A DNA stretch of 64,000 nucleotides, taken from positions 1,426,001 through 1,490,000 of the forward strand of contig NZ_CP009533.1 in NCBI RefSeq assembly GCF_000761155.1, read 5' to 3'. Shown piece by piece: positions 1 through 8,655 of the stretch; position 1 is the first letter of the stretch, and every line of letters starts with the position of its first letter. Under the pieces are notes generated by a model. It made no database searches and was not told where the DNA came from. It saw only the letters and a list, made by a program, of their open reading frames with translations. The position numbers were made by a program, and so were the translations under genes. Origin of the DNA: Pseudomonas rhizosphaerae (GTDB lineage Bacteria > Pseudomonadota > Gammaproteobacteria > Pseudomonadales > Pseudomonadaceae).

Positions 1-75
1 CAAAGCGAACTCGACGCCAAACGCCTCGAGCTGGCCCAACACATCCAATGGATCGAATCCCTGAACCCCCTGTAG
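1..75 (+). CDS. 3' end of an unidentified gene (partial)
   Basis: The first frame of the window is open from base 1 and ends at a TAG stop at 73-75, leaving a 24-residue C-terminus ending in HIQWIESLNPL. The residues are charged and helix-prone. The stop codon lies inside the first REP palindrome, which is usual for REPs placed directly behind genes. Too little remains to assign a family. Confidence 0.5.
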   Translation, partial: QSELDAKRLELAQHIQWIESLNPL

Positions 76-262
76 CAGCGGCGCAAGCCGCGTCATTGCG
101 CATGCGTTGGGTCAGTTGCCCTGCAGAGCCCCCGGACGCGGCTCGCGCCGCTGCTACAGGGGGAGCGCAATGTTCTGTAGCAGCGGCGCAAGCCGCGTCA
201 CTGCGCATGCGGTGGGTCAGTTGCCCTGCAGAGCCCCCGGACGCGGCTCGCGCCGCTGCTAC
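71..262. repeat. Tandemly duplicated REP pair (two convergent palindrome pairs)
   Basis: Each unit starts with GTAGCAGCGGCGCAAGCCGC, continues through a spacer of about 35 bases, and ends with the inverted copy GCGGCTCGCGCCGCTGCTAC. Unit 1 is about 71-158 and unit 2 about 176-262; the spacers are almost identical, so the entire pair was duplicated. This is the layout of Pseudomonas REP doublets. Spurious long frames on the plus strand cross this block only because the unit is repeated. Confidence 0.9.
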
Positions 263-279
263 AAGGGAATGCGGCGGGT

Positions 280-1050
280 TCACCAGGGTATGGCTTGGCC
301 ATCCCAGGCCCAGAAGCTGCCGGTTTGCGCCGGTCCGTGCTCGCCGATCAGTTCAAGCAGGCAACGCGCTGCGAAATCGGGGTCGAACAATTTTCCTGCC
401 GGGACATTGCCCTGGAAGGGCTGCGAGAGTCGGGTGTCGGTGGTGCCTGGGTGCAAGGCCAACACCGTGGCCGCAGGATTCAAACGCTTGAGTTCGATGC
501 TGGCCGTGCGCAACAGCTGGTTGAGCGCCGCCTTGCTGGCGCGATAGCTGTACCAGCCCCCCAAGCGGTTGTCGCCGATCGAACCGACCCTGGCCGACAG
601 CGCGGCGAAGGTAGCGGGCTGTTTGCGCAACAAGGGCAACAGATGCTTGAGCAGCAGCACCGGGGCGAAGGCATTAGTGGCGAAGCTCGCCTGCAGACTG
701 CTCAGATCCAGCTGGGCCAGCCCTTTTTCCGGCCGTGCGCCGTCCTGATGCAGAATGCCCAGCGTGCTGATCACCAGATGCAGATGAGCGCAATCGGCCG
801 CCACCGCACCGGCCAGCCGCTGCAGGGCCTGTTCATCGCGCGCATCGCAATCGAGTCTGACCAGACGAGGCCCATGGCGCTCAGCCAACGCCGCCAGCTC
901 GGCACTGGTCGTGGCTTGCCGGGAAACCGCAAACACCTGGGCGACATCCTCACGCTGCAACAACTGCTCGCACAACGCCAGGCCTATGCCTTGGCTGGCG
1001 CCACAGATCAGCGCAGACGCACTGCCGGATAGATCGGGTATCAACGCCAT
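280..1050 (-). CDS. SDR-family oxidoreductase (C-factor/CsgA-like)
   Basis: A 256-residue classical short-chain dehydrogenase. The N-terminal Rossmann motif GASQGIG is at about residues 17-23, the NNAG-like turn is replaced by ISTLGIL, and the active site is the Ser in ARVGS followed by YRASK (Tyr-x3-Lys). The pattern is that of the C-factor-like group of SDRs annotated as cell-cell signalling proteins; the substrate is unknown and the signalling label is only by resemblance. It is a single gene convergent with the REP block and divergent from the Nudix gene. Confidence 0.88.
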   Translation of the reverse strand: MALIPDLSGSASALICGASQGIGLALCEQLLQREDVAQVFAVSRQATTSAELAALAERHGPRLVRLDCDARDEQALQRLAGAVAADCAHLHLVISTLGILHQDGARPEKGLAQLDLSSLQASFATNAFAPVLLLKHLLPLLRKQPATFAALSARVGSIGDNRLGGWYSYRASKAALNQLLRTASIELKRLNPAATVLALHPGTTDTRLSQPFQGNVPAGKLFDPDFAARCLLELIGEHGPAQTGSFWAWDGQAIPW

Positions 1051-1175
1051 GCTCCACCGCCCTGCCAGAAGATCGTACCGATAGGACCGAGAACCACCCC
1101 CAAACGTTCTCCAGTGGCAATTGCCAGCTCATGCACGGCGTGCCATGGTGCCCACCTTTTTTCAGGAGAGACGCC

Positions 1176-1571
1176 ATGGCCGCCACCATCCACATCGCTG
1201 CCGCACTGCTGCTCAACGAGCAAGGGCAAACGCTGCTGGTGCGCAAGCGCGGCACGCGCGCCTTCATGCAGCCAGGCGGCAAGATCGAATCGGGCGAGCA
1301 GCCTGCCCAGGCACTGGTTCGTGAGTTGGAGGAGGAGTTGGGCATCGCGGTGGATCCCGCCGAAGCCCGATTCCTGGGCACCTACACCGCCGTCGCGGCC
1401 AACGAGCCCGGCCATGAAGTGCATTGCGAGCTGTTTCAGATACGCACCCAGGCCCAGGTCAACCCCGCCGCAGAAATCGAAGAAGCGCTGTGGGTCGATG
1501 CCACAACGGTCGGCGAACTCGAATTGGCACCGCTGACCCGCGACCAGATACTGCCGCTGCATTTTCTTTGA
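1176..1571 (+). CDS. Nudix hydrolase
   Basis: A 131-residue protein carrying a full Nudix box (G-x5-E-x7-REUxEExGU), read as GGKIESGEQPAQALV followed by RELEEELGI, which binds Mg2+ and hydrolyses nucleoside-diphosphate-linked substrates. The actual substrate cannot be told from sequence. The ATG at 1176 is chosen because CAGGAGAG lies just upstream; an in-frame ATG at 1131 would add residues without family similarity. Confidence 0.9.
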   Translation: MAATIHIAAALLLNEQGQTLLVRKRGTRAFMQPGGKIESGEQPAQALVRELEEELGIAVDPAEARFLGTYTAVAANEPGHEVHCELFQIRTQAQVNPAAEIEEALWVDATTVGELELAPLTRDQILPLHFL

Positions 1572-1590
1572 GTCGCAGTTGCGATCCGCT

Positions 1591-1752
1591 TCAGTCCTGA
1601 TCGACAGCGGCGCTCGCAGTATCGGCCTCGAGCGCCAGTCGCGCCCGGTCAGCCTTGCTGATGTAACGGTCCTTGCTCTGCGGCGCCAGCTTGGCGCTGG
1701 CTTTCTTGGCGTGTGCTTGCAACAGCTGTTTGATCTTCTTGCGGCGATTCAT
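1591..1752 (-). CDS. Small basic DUF2986-type protein
   Basis: A 53-residue frame beginning MNRRKKIKQLLQAHAKKASA and containing a YISKADRARLALE segment. This Lys/Arg-rich N-terminus followed by the RYISKADRA core matches what I recall of DUF2986, a small protein family of unknown function common in pseudomonads. It lies between the Nudix gene and the TonB receptor, and is convergent with the former. Confidence 0.7.
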   Translation of the reverse strand: MNRRKKIKQLLQAHAKKASAKLAPQSKDRYISKADRARLALEADTASAAVDQD

Positions 1753-1820
1753 GGCATGGCCCAGGCGGAAAGTGGGTCGATGATACCAGTACGGCTCATC
1801 GACCCGCGCGCGGCTGCCGA

Positions 1821-3998
1821 TCAGAAGCTGTACTTGGCCGTCAGCATCAGGTTGCGCGGATCGCCATAGCTGTCGCCGCCATAACTCGCCGAGTTGGCGA
1901 TGGAGTTATAGTACTTGCGGTCGAACACGTTGTTGGCGTTGACCTGCAGGTCCAGGTTGCGGTTGACCTGATAGCCGGCCATCAAGTCGGTCACGGCATA
2001 GCCGCCCTGTTCCAGGCGGTAGCGGCTGCCATCGGTCAGGTCGATGTCGTTGTACAGGCGGCTCTGCCAGGAAAAGGTGCCGCCCACGCGCAGCTTCTCC
2101 AGCGGGCCCTGGAAGCGGTAGGTGGTGGTGACCTTGAACAGGTGCTCGGGAATGTCGGTGTCGAAGCGCTGGTTCTCGTTCTGCGGGTTGGCGCTGTCCT
2201 TGAGCGTGTGCACCCGTGCGTAGGTGTAGCCACCGCCCACCTGCCAATTCTCGGTCAAAGCCCCCTGCAGCTCGAAATCGATGCCCTGGCTGCGCACTTC
2301 ACCGGACGCTTCGTAGCAGCTGAGCTGCGGGCAGTTCTCGACGAAGATCTGCACGGCGCGGTTTTCCTGATCGACCCGGAACAGCGCCAGGCTGGCATTC
2401 AGCGCGCCATCGAAGTACTCGCCCTTGATGCCGATCTCGTAGTTCTTGCCCTGGATCGGCCTGACTGGCGTGCCGCTGGTGTCCTGGGCACTCTGCGGGG
2501 TGAAGATGTCGCTGTAGCTGGCGTACAGCGAATGGTGGTCGTCCAGATCAAAGATCAGCCCGGCGTAACGGGTGACATTGCGCGTGACCTTGTAATCGCC
2601 TTCGCCATCGCGGTTGTCATAGTCGTACCAGTCCAGGCGGCCACCGAGAATCAGCTTCAGCGGATCGGCCAGGCTCAAGCGCGTGGTCATGTACACGCCA
2701 TCCTGGGTGGTGACTTCGCGGTCGTTGTCGGTGTGGGTGAAGTTCGGCTTGCCGGCGTTGATCGGCCAGTTGGTGTCGTAGGGATCGTAGTTGTGCGTGG
2801 TCATGTCGTAGATGCGCCTGCTGGCGCCGACCACCAGTTCGTGAGTACGTCCCAACGCCTGGAACGGCCCGCTGACGAAGGCATCAAGGCCAGCCTGGTT
2901 TTCATCGTGTGCCGACTGGTACACGGTACGTGCCAGGGTATTTTCGAACCAGCGCGATTGATAAGAGCCCGAGAACAAGCCGTTCTGCTCGGCATAGTTG
3001 GCGTTGACCTGCAGGTTCCAGTCGTTGGCCAGGCGCTGGCGTACTTCCGCGAACACGGTGTTGATTTCCTGGTCCTTGTTCTCCCATTTGGTGCCCGGGT
3101 TGTACGAGCGGGGCAGGTCCAGGTGATGACCGTCCTGGCCGATCATCGATGAACCCCAGAAGTAATTGGTCTTGTCCTTCTGGTGAGAAAAACCCACGGT
3201 CAGCAGGGTGTCTTCGCTCAGGTCCGCTTCGGTCACCGCGTAGAACAGGCCATGGTCCTCTTCCACGCCATCGATGAAGCTGTTGGCATCGCGGTAGGAC
3301 GCCACTACCCGGCCGCGCAGGGTACCCGCCGGGTTGAGCGGGCTGGAAGCGTCGATCTCGCCACGGTAGTCGTCGTGGCTGCCGGCGGCGCCGGTGAGGG
3401 TGACCTTCTGCTCGGCGAGCGGGCGTTTGCGCACCAGGTTGATGGCCGCCGAGGGGTTGCCGGCACCGGTGACCAGGCCCGTCGCACCACGCACGACTTC
3501 GACCCGATCGAACATCGCCAGGTTGGGCTGGGCGCCGATGGTGACGCCCGAGTAGCCGCTGGGGATACCGTCGTACATCAGGTTGTCGATGTCGAAACCG
3601 CGTGCCGTATAGGCCTGGCGACCGGGGCCGTTGGCATAGCTGAGGAACAGGCCAGGGGTGGCGCGCACCGCATCGTTGATGCTGGTCATGGCCTGGTCGT
3701 CCATGCGCTGGCGGGTGATCACGGTCACTGCCTGGGGCGTTTCGCGCAGGCTCAGTGGCAGCTTGGTGGCCGTTGCCATGCTGCCGGTGGTGTAGGACTG
3801 GGAGCCCTCGGTGTAGCTGCCCAACTGGAATGCGTTCGAGGTGATCTCGCTGGCACCCAGTTCGATGACCCCAGGCACCTGGCCCTGGGTTGGGGTGCTG
3901 TCGGCGGCCAGGGCTGGGGCCATCGTGGCCATGCAAATGGCCAGGGCCAACAGGTTTTGCGGAGAGTTGGGGAACTGCGAACGGGAAGGGCGGGACAT
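1821..3998 (-). CDS. TonB-dependent siderophore receptor
   Basis: A 725-residue outer-membrane receptor. A signal peptide occupies about residues 1-31 (cleavage after APALA). The plug domain follows, with the conserved SLRETPQAVTVITRQRMDD segment and RVEVVRGATGLVTGAGNPSA. The rest is a beta-barrel ending in the expected terminal Phe (LMLTAKYSF). There is no extra N-terminal signalling domain, and no sigma/anti-sigma pair adjoins it, so control is probably directly by Fur (see the candidate box at 4028-4042). Family members import ferric siderophores using TonB energy. The ligand is unknown; no biosynthesis gene is adjacent, so a xenosiderophore is plausible. Confidence 0.93.
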   Translation of the reverse strand: MSRPSRSQFPNSPQNLLALAICMATMAPALAADSTPTQGQVPGVIELGASEITSNAFQLGSYTEGSQSYTTGSMATATKLPLSLRETPQAVTVITRQRMDDQAMTSINDAVRATPGLFLSYANGPGRQAYTARGFDIDNLMYDGIPSGYSGVTIGAQPNLAMFDRVEVVRGATGLVTGAGNPSAAINLVRKRPLAEQKVTLTGAAGSHDDYRGEIDASSPLNPAGTLRGRVVASYRDANSFIDGVEEDHGLFYAVTEADLSEDTLLTVGFSHQKDKTNYFWGSSMIGQDGHHLDLPRSYNPGTKWENKDQEINTVFAEVRQRLANDWNLQVNANYAEQNGLFSGSYQSRWFENTLARTVYQSAHDENQAGLDAFVSGPFQALGRTHELVVGASRRIYDMTTHNYDPYDTNWPINAGKPNFTHTDNDREVTTQDGVYMTTRLSLADPLKLILGGRLDWYDYDNRDGEGDYKVTRNVTRYAGLIFDLDDHHSLYASYSDIFTPQSAQDTSGTPVRPIQGKNYEIGIKGEYFDGALNASLALFRVDQENRAVQIFVENCPQLSCYEASGEVRSQGIDFELQGALTENWQVGGGYTYARVHTLKDSANPQNENQRFDTDIPEHLFKVTTTYRFQGPLEKLRVGGTFSWQSRLYNDIDLTDGSRYRLEQGGYAVTDLMAGYQVNRNLDLQVNANNVFDRKYYNSIANSASYGGDSYGDPRNLMLTAKYSF

Positions 3999-4027
3999 GA
4001 AAAGCTTCCTGGCTAGACAAAGGCAAT

Positions 4028-4042
4028 GCGAATCGTTAGCAC
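4028..4042 (-). promoter_or_regulatory. Candidate Fur box of the TonB receptor
   Basis: The bases TGCGAATCGTTAGCA match the 7-1-7 Fur consensus TGATAATGATTATCA at 10 of 15 positions, including both outer TG/CA ends and the central AAT/TTA parts. It lies about 30 bases upstream of the receptor start. Function is inferred from position and from known iron control of such receptors. Confidence 0.55.
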
Positions 4043-4140
4043 TATTGTCTCAGAAATTTCCTACGCACGTCGCCCATGACGGCAAAAAATGTCCTGTTGC
4101 CGCGTCACGCTTGAGCGGCGCGTCAATCCTTTCGCGACGT

Positions 4141-4190
4141 TCCCGGACGCGGCTCGCAAGCCTCTGTAGCAGCGGCGCAAGCCGCGTCAG
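4141..4190. repeat. REP pair
   Basis: A GGACGCGGCTCGCAAGCC segment is followed by GTAGCAGCGGCGCAAGCCGC. It is the same REP family as at 71-262, with one arm degenerate, located between the divergent TonB receptor and Na/Pi transporter genes. Confidence 0.75.
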
Positions 4191-4325
4191 CTGCACTCGG
4201 CCACTACACCGGTGGTCGCGGCAATGGGGGATAGCGACGGTGCGTCACCCATATGTCACATTTCATGTCTAGCTTCGACCCTCACACCCCGGGCGCCGCC
4301 ATCCTCCCTACCGCACAGAGCCGCC

Positions 4326-6014
4326 ATGGAAATCGATATCTTCAAAGATCTGCTGGTCCCCGTCATCGGCGGCCTGGGCATCTTCATGCTCGGTCTGGAG
4401 TTCATGTCCGATGGCATCAACAACCTCGCCGCCAACCGCATGCGGGCCTGGCTTGCGAAGCTGGCAGGTACGCCGGCGAAAGGGCTGGCCGCCGGGACCG
4501 TCATCACCGGCGTGCTGCAATCCAGCACGGCGATGACCGTCATGGTGGTCGGACTGGTCAACGCCGGGGTGGTGGGTCTGCGACCCGCGATCAGCGTGAT
4601 CATGGGCGCCAACATCGGCACCACCCTGGGCAACGGCTTGATCGCCATGCCGCTGGGTCCGCTGGGGCTGATCTTTGCCGGGCTGTTCGCCCTGGTCTAT
4701 GTCTTCAGCAAAAACGAAAAGACCCGCCATCTGGCCATTGCCATCATCGGTTTCTCGCTGATCTTCTATGGCCTGAACCTGTTGACCGGCGGGCTCAAGC
4801 CCCTGCGCGAACTGCCGGAAGTGATGTCGGTCATCTCCGGATTGCGCGCCGACAGCTACACCGGCCTGGCCATCTGCGTACTGACCGCCGCCGGCATCAC
4901 CGCCATGATCCACTCTTCATCCGCGACGATCGGCATCGTCATGGGCCTGGGGGCGGCTGGCATTCTGGACTGGCAAACCGCCGTGGCGTTCTCCCTAGGC
5001 GCCGACCTGGGCACCACCGTTACCTCATGGCTGGCCTCGCTCAACCTGTCGAAGAACGCCAAGCGCGCGGCCTATGCTCACATCGCCTTCAACTTCATCG
5101 GCGTTGCCGTGATGTTTCCGCTGTTCTTCTTGTCCATGGACATCCTGCAAGGCGCCATGGGCCTGTTCGGCATGGACGTGGCCCGCTCGGAAACCGTCGA
5201 CGGCAAGGAAAGCTTCCCACTGGTGCCCGTGGCGGTGGGGCTTTATTCCATCGGCTTCAACATCTTCAACACGGCGTTGATGTTCCCCTTCATCGGCGTG
5301 TTCGACCGCGTGCTTTCGCGTATCGGCGCCAGCCGCAGCGACGAGGAAGACTACGCCGTGCCGCGCCATCTCGACCGCGCTGCACTGGCCAACGTCAACA
5401 CCGGCGTGGCCGCCGTCAGCCAGGAACTGACCCGCTACAGCCAGGGCATGGGCCTGCTGCTGCACGCGGCGCGTGGGCAGTCCCAGGCGCTGAAGAACGC
5501 CGTGGAACACGAGCACGCGCTGGACACCCTGAGCCAGGAGATTCGCGGCTACACCGCGCAGATGTTCAAGAACGATGTCACGGCGCGGCAGACCAACCTG
5601 CTCGCCAGCCTCATCGAGGAAGAGGACTTCAGCGCGAGCCTGACCCGGACCCTGTCGCAGATCGCACGCCGCATCGAGCGTCAGGTGTTCTGCGCCAATG
5701 CCCGCAAGATCGTCGACGCCATTCTCGATATCGTCGAGCCGGCCGTGCGCAACGGGCCGCAGGGTACGTACCTGCCGAACGCCCATGCCAAGGATCTGCT
5801 GGCCCTGCGCGAACGCTGCCTGCAAAGCGAGCAAAAGCTGGGCTGGGACGAACGTGGCGCGATCCTGGCGTTGCTGGGCAGTGCCGAGCGCGCGCTGAAT
5901 CTGGTTCAGCGCATCGCCGAGGAACGTCTTTCGGTGTCACGCGAGCTGGACCAGGGCGACCCAGCCTCGGCGGCCGACCACGCCCCGTCAGGGGTGTTGG
6001 CCAAACCGTTGTAG
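4326..6014 (+). CDS. Na+/phosphate cotransporter-like protein with C-terminal PhoU domain
   Basis: A 562-residue protein. The N-terminal half is hydrophobic, with two inverted Na/Pi repeats carrying the diagnostic motifs GVLQSSTAMTVMVVG and MIHSSSATIGIVMG. The C-terminal 200 or so residues are soluble and helical, with the PhoU-like pattern (ALDTLSQEIRGYTAQMF, QIARRIERQVFCANARKI). This architecture is that of the NptA/YjbB group, which moves phosphate across the inner membrane, possibly outward in the YjbB type. The start at 4326 is set by the MEIDIFKDLLVPVIGGLG beginning typical of the family; the longer upstream reading has no similarity and no better ribosome site. Confidence 0.87.
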   Translation: MEIDIFKDLLVPVIGGLGIFMLGLEFMSDGINNLAANRMRAWLAKLAGTPAKGLAAGTVITGVLQSSTAMTVMVVGLVNAGVVGLRPAISVIMGANIGTTLGNGLIAMPLGPLGLIFAGLFALVYVFSKNEKTRHLAIAIIGFSLIFYGLNLLTGGLKPLRELPEVMSVISGLRADSYTGLAICVLTAAGITAMIHSSSATIGIVMGLGAAGILDWQTAVAFSLGADLGTTVTSWLASLNLSKNAKRAAYAHIAFNFIGVAVMFPLFFLSMDILQGAMGLFGMDVARSETVDGKESFPLVPVAVGLYSIGFNIFNTALMFPFIGVFDRVLSRIGASRSDEEDYAVPRHLDRAALANVNTGVAAVSQELTRYSQGMGLLLHAARGQSQALKNAVEHEHALDTLSQEIRGYTAQMFKNDVTARQTNLLASLIEEEDFSASLTRTLSQIARRIERQVFCANARKIVDAILDIVEPAVRNGPQGTYLPNAHAKDLLALRERCLQSEQKLGWDERGAILALLGSAERALNLVQRIAEERLSVSRELDQGDPASAADHAPSGVLAKPL

Positions 6015-6026
6015 CTTGAGTCGGCG

Positions 6027-7208
6027 CTAGCGGGCGGCGGCGGCCGGGGCCGTGGCGTTGTACCAGGGCCGCAGCAGACTGAGCAGGCCCAGCAGCGCCA
6101 TGCCGGCGCCCAGCCACAACGGGGCGCGCAACCCCAGGCCGGCATCGATCACTGCACCACCGGCCCAACTGCCCACCGCCAGGCCGGCGGTGATCACCGA
6201 GGTGTGCAGGGTGTTGACCAGCGCGCCGGGCTCGGCGGCCTTCATCACCCGCGCGACCATGGCCGGATTCAGCGCCACCCCGGTCAGGCCAACGGTGAGG
6301 AAACAGGCCAGGTTCAGCCAGAATATCTGGCCGGCGAGGGCGAATCCGCCCAGGGCCAGCACCAGCAGGGCCAGACCCCAACCGAGGGCGGCGAAGGTAT
6401 GCCGATCGGCGATTCGGCCCACCACCATGTTGCCCAGCACGTTGGCCACGCCGTACAGCGCCAGCAGCGGCGCGACCTGGGCGGGAGCCACACCGACTTC
6501 CTCGATCAGGATCGGCGTGCAGTAGCTGAACGCAGCGAAGGTTGCGCCGATAATCAGGCCGCTGGTGATGTAGGCGCCCCAGAGGCTGCGATTCTTCAGG
6601 CTGATCCACTGGCTGCCCAGCGAGGGCTCGTCCCCGGCCTCGGCGCGCGGCAGGCGCGTGGCGACCAGCACCGTGCACAGCGAGGCCAGGGCCACCACCA
6701 GCCAGGCACTGGCCCGCCAGCCATAGTGATGTTCGACCCAGGCGGTCGCCGGCACGCCGGCCACGGGCGACAGCATCAGCCCGGCCAGCACCACCGAAAT
6801 GGCCCGGCCACGGTCCTGCAGGCTCACCAGCCCCGCGCACAGGGTCATGCACAGGCCGATACAGGCGGCGCTGGACACGCCCATGACGATGCGTGCCACG
6901 GCCAGCACCGTATAGGTCGGCGCCGCGGCGGCCAGCGCGCCGGCCAGCACGTACACCGCCAGCAGCCCGACCAGCGCCCGCTGATTGCTGATCCCACGCG
7001 ACAGCAGCAGCACCGTGACCGGTGGCCCGCCCAGGGCCATGCCCAGCGCATACAGGGCAATCAGGTTGCCGACCTGGGCCAGGCTCACGGAAAACGCGGC
7101 GGCCAGCGCCGGCATCATCCCGGCCACCATGAACTCGGCGGTCACCAGCGAGAAAATCGTCAAACCGAGCAGGTAGACGGTCGGCGGAAGCTTGGAACGG
7201 GTGGTCAT
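6027..7208 (-). CDS. MFS exporter, DHA1 drug/sugar efflux type
   Basis: About 393 residues with twelve predicted membrane helices. The N-terminal TAEFMVAGMMPALA and the loop motif containing GRAISVVLAGLMLSPVAGVP resemble the AraJ/YdhP-like efflux branch of the major facilitator superfamily. The start is taken at the ATG at 7208 (MTTRSKLPP); two ATG/TTG codons just upstream are possible. It is divergent from the class V PLP enzyme gene, with about 160 bases between them, so the two may share control and substrate. The cargo is unknown. Confidence 0.85.
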   Translation of the reverse strand: MTTRSKLPPTVYLLGLTIFSLVTAEFMVAGMMPALAAAFSVSLAQVGNLIALYALGMALGGPPVTVLLLSRGISNQRALVGLLAVYVLAGALAAAAPTYTVLAVARIVMGVSSAACIGLCMTLCAGLVSLQDRGRAISVVLAGLMLSPVAGVPATAWVEHHYGWRASAWLVVALASLCTVLVATRLPRAEAGDEPSLGSQWISLKNRSLWGAYITSGLIIGATFAAFSYCTPILIEEVGVAPAQVAPLLALYGVANVLGNMVVGRIADRHTFAALGWGLALLVLALGGFALAGQIFWLNLACFLTVGLTGVALNPAMVARVMKAAEPGALVNTLHTSVITAGLAVGSWAGGAVIDAGLGLRAPLWLGAGMALLGLLSLLRPWYNATAPAAAAR

Positions 7209-7371
7209 GAGCATCTCGGACAAAAATGAAGCTGGCTACCCTAGGGATTGTTGAACGAATGGTCAAATAACCGAGGGCGCTCTGTTCATGTCAGCGACGA
7301 CCGGCGCTGCCCCTTGCATCCCACCTCCGGCAAAGCGATGCTCAGTGCCTTCCCCTCAAGAGCGTGCTGTC

Positions 7372-8568
7372 ATGCCCTGCGTAACGCAAAGCCCCGCCGA
7401 ATTGGCCATGGATGAAACCTTCTGGACGGACGTTGCTGCACGCTACCCACGCGACGACGGACCGATCAATCTCGACGGCGGCTATTTCGGTCGCATGAGC
7501 CAAGGCGTGGTAAGCGCCTATGAAGACGCGATCCGTCAGGTCAACCGCAGCAACTCGGTGCACGTGCGCCAGCACTTCGACAAGCATGAGGCCGATGCCA
7601 TCCGCCAGCAGCTCGCCGAGCTGATGGGCGTGCCCGCAGGCGAACTGACCTTCGCCCGCAGCGCGTCCGAAGCCTTGTACTCCCTCATACGCAACTACAA
7701 GCACCTGCAGCCTGGCGATCAAGTGTTGATCAGCGACCTGGACTACGGCTCGGTGCAGGGTGCCTTCGACTGGCTGCAGCAGGCACGCGGTGTCGAGCTG
7801 GTGCGTCTGGTCCACGAGCACCCTGCCAGCTATGAGGGTTTGCTGCAGACCTACCGCCGGGCCTTCGCCACTCATCCGCGGCTCAAGCTCATGGCCTTGA
7901 CCCACGTCACCCACCGTACCGGGCTGGTCATGCCGATCAAGGTCATTGCTGCCGAGGCCCGTGCCCACGGCATCGACGTGATTCTGGACGGCGCCCATTC
8001 GCTAGGTCAGATGGAGGTCGATCTGGACGACCTGGGCATCGAGCTGGCCGGTTTCAACCTGCAGAAGTGGATCGGCGCGCCGCTCAGCCTGGGGGTCATC
8101 CACGTTCGCCGCGAGCGCCTCGCCGATTTCTCGCCGGACATGGGCAACCCCAGCTACCCGGCCGACGACATCCGCTGCCTGACGCCCTATGGCACGCCCA
8201 ACGTGCCAGCGCTGATGAGCCTGCCCACGGTGTTTGCCGAGCACCAGGCGCTGGGCGGCTGGCCAGTGAAAGGCGCACGCCTGCGTTACCTGCGCGACCT
8301 GTGGCTGACGCCTGCACGAACGTTGCCGGGTATCGAAGTGCTCACGCCCGACGATCCGCGGCTGTCCTGCTGCATTGCGTCGTTCCGCTTTCGTGGCGTA
8401 GAGGACCAGCAAGGCAAGATCGACCAGCTGCTTGCCCAGTTCGATATTTTCACGGTGGCCCGCGACGGCTCGGCCTGCGGGCCGTGCATTCGGGTGACAC
8501 CAGGAATCAACACCACGCCCGCCGACATGCATGCCCTGGTCGAGGCCTTGACGGTGATGAGTCGCTAA
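7372..8568 (+). CDS. Class V aminotransferase-fold PLP enzyme
   Basis: A 398-residue PLP enzyme. The cofactor Asp is in VILDGAHSLGQ and the Schiff-base Lys in NLQKWIGAP; a C-terminal RVTPGINTTPADM segment closes the active site. The overall similarity is to isopenicillin-N-epimerase-like and cysteine-desulfurase-like class V enzymes, whose substrates vary widely, so none is proposed. The ATG at 7372 has only a weak ribosome site; an ATG at 7408 is an alternative. Its divergent neighbour is an MFS exporter. Confidence 0.82.
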   Translation: MPCVTQSPAELAMDETFWTDVAARYPRDDGPINLDGGYFGRMSQGVVSAYEDAIRQVNRSNSVHVRQHFDKHEADAIRQQLAELMGVPAGELTFARSASEALYSLIRNYKHLQPGDQVLISDLDYGSVQGAFDWLQQARGVELVRLVHEHPASYEGLLQTYRRAFATHPRLKLMALTHVTHRTGLVMPIKVIAAEARAHGIDVILDGAHSLGQMEVDLDDLGIELAGFNLQKWIGAPLSLGVIHVRRERLADFSPDMGNPSYPADDIRCLTPYGTPNVPALMSLPTVFAEHQALGGWPVKGARLRYLRDLWLTPARTLPGIEVLTPDDPRLSCCIASFRFRGVEDQQGKIDQLLAQFDIFTVARDGSACGPCIRVTPGINTTPADMHALVEALTVMSR

Positions 8569-8655
8569 CGGGGAGGGGTGGTTGCAACAGAGAACCGGCG
8601 CGCTGGACGCACGCCGGTGGGTAGCACCTCGGGGCAGGGCGCCCCAAGGCCAGCC

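Noticed and set aside
48..547. Two long overlapping plus-strand frames with internal peptide repeats
   Set aside because: They arise from reading through the duplicated REP units and then antisense to the SDR gene; the repeated peptides only reflect the repeated DNA.
1821..4042. FpvA/FecA-type receptor with cell-surface signalling
   Set aside because: At 725 residues the protein lacks the extra N-terminal signalling domain, and there are no adjacent sigma and anti-sigma genes.
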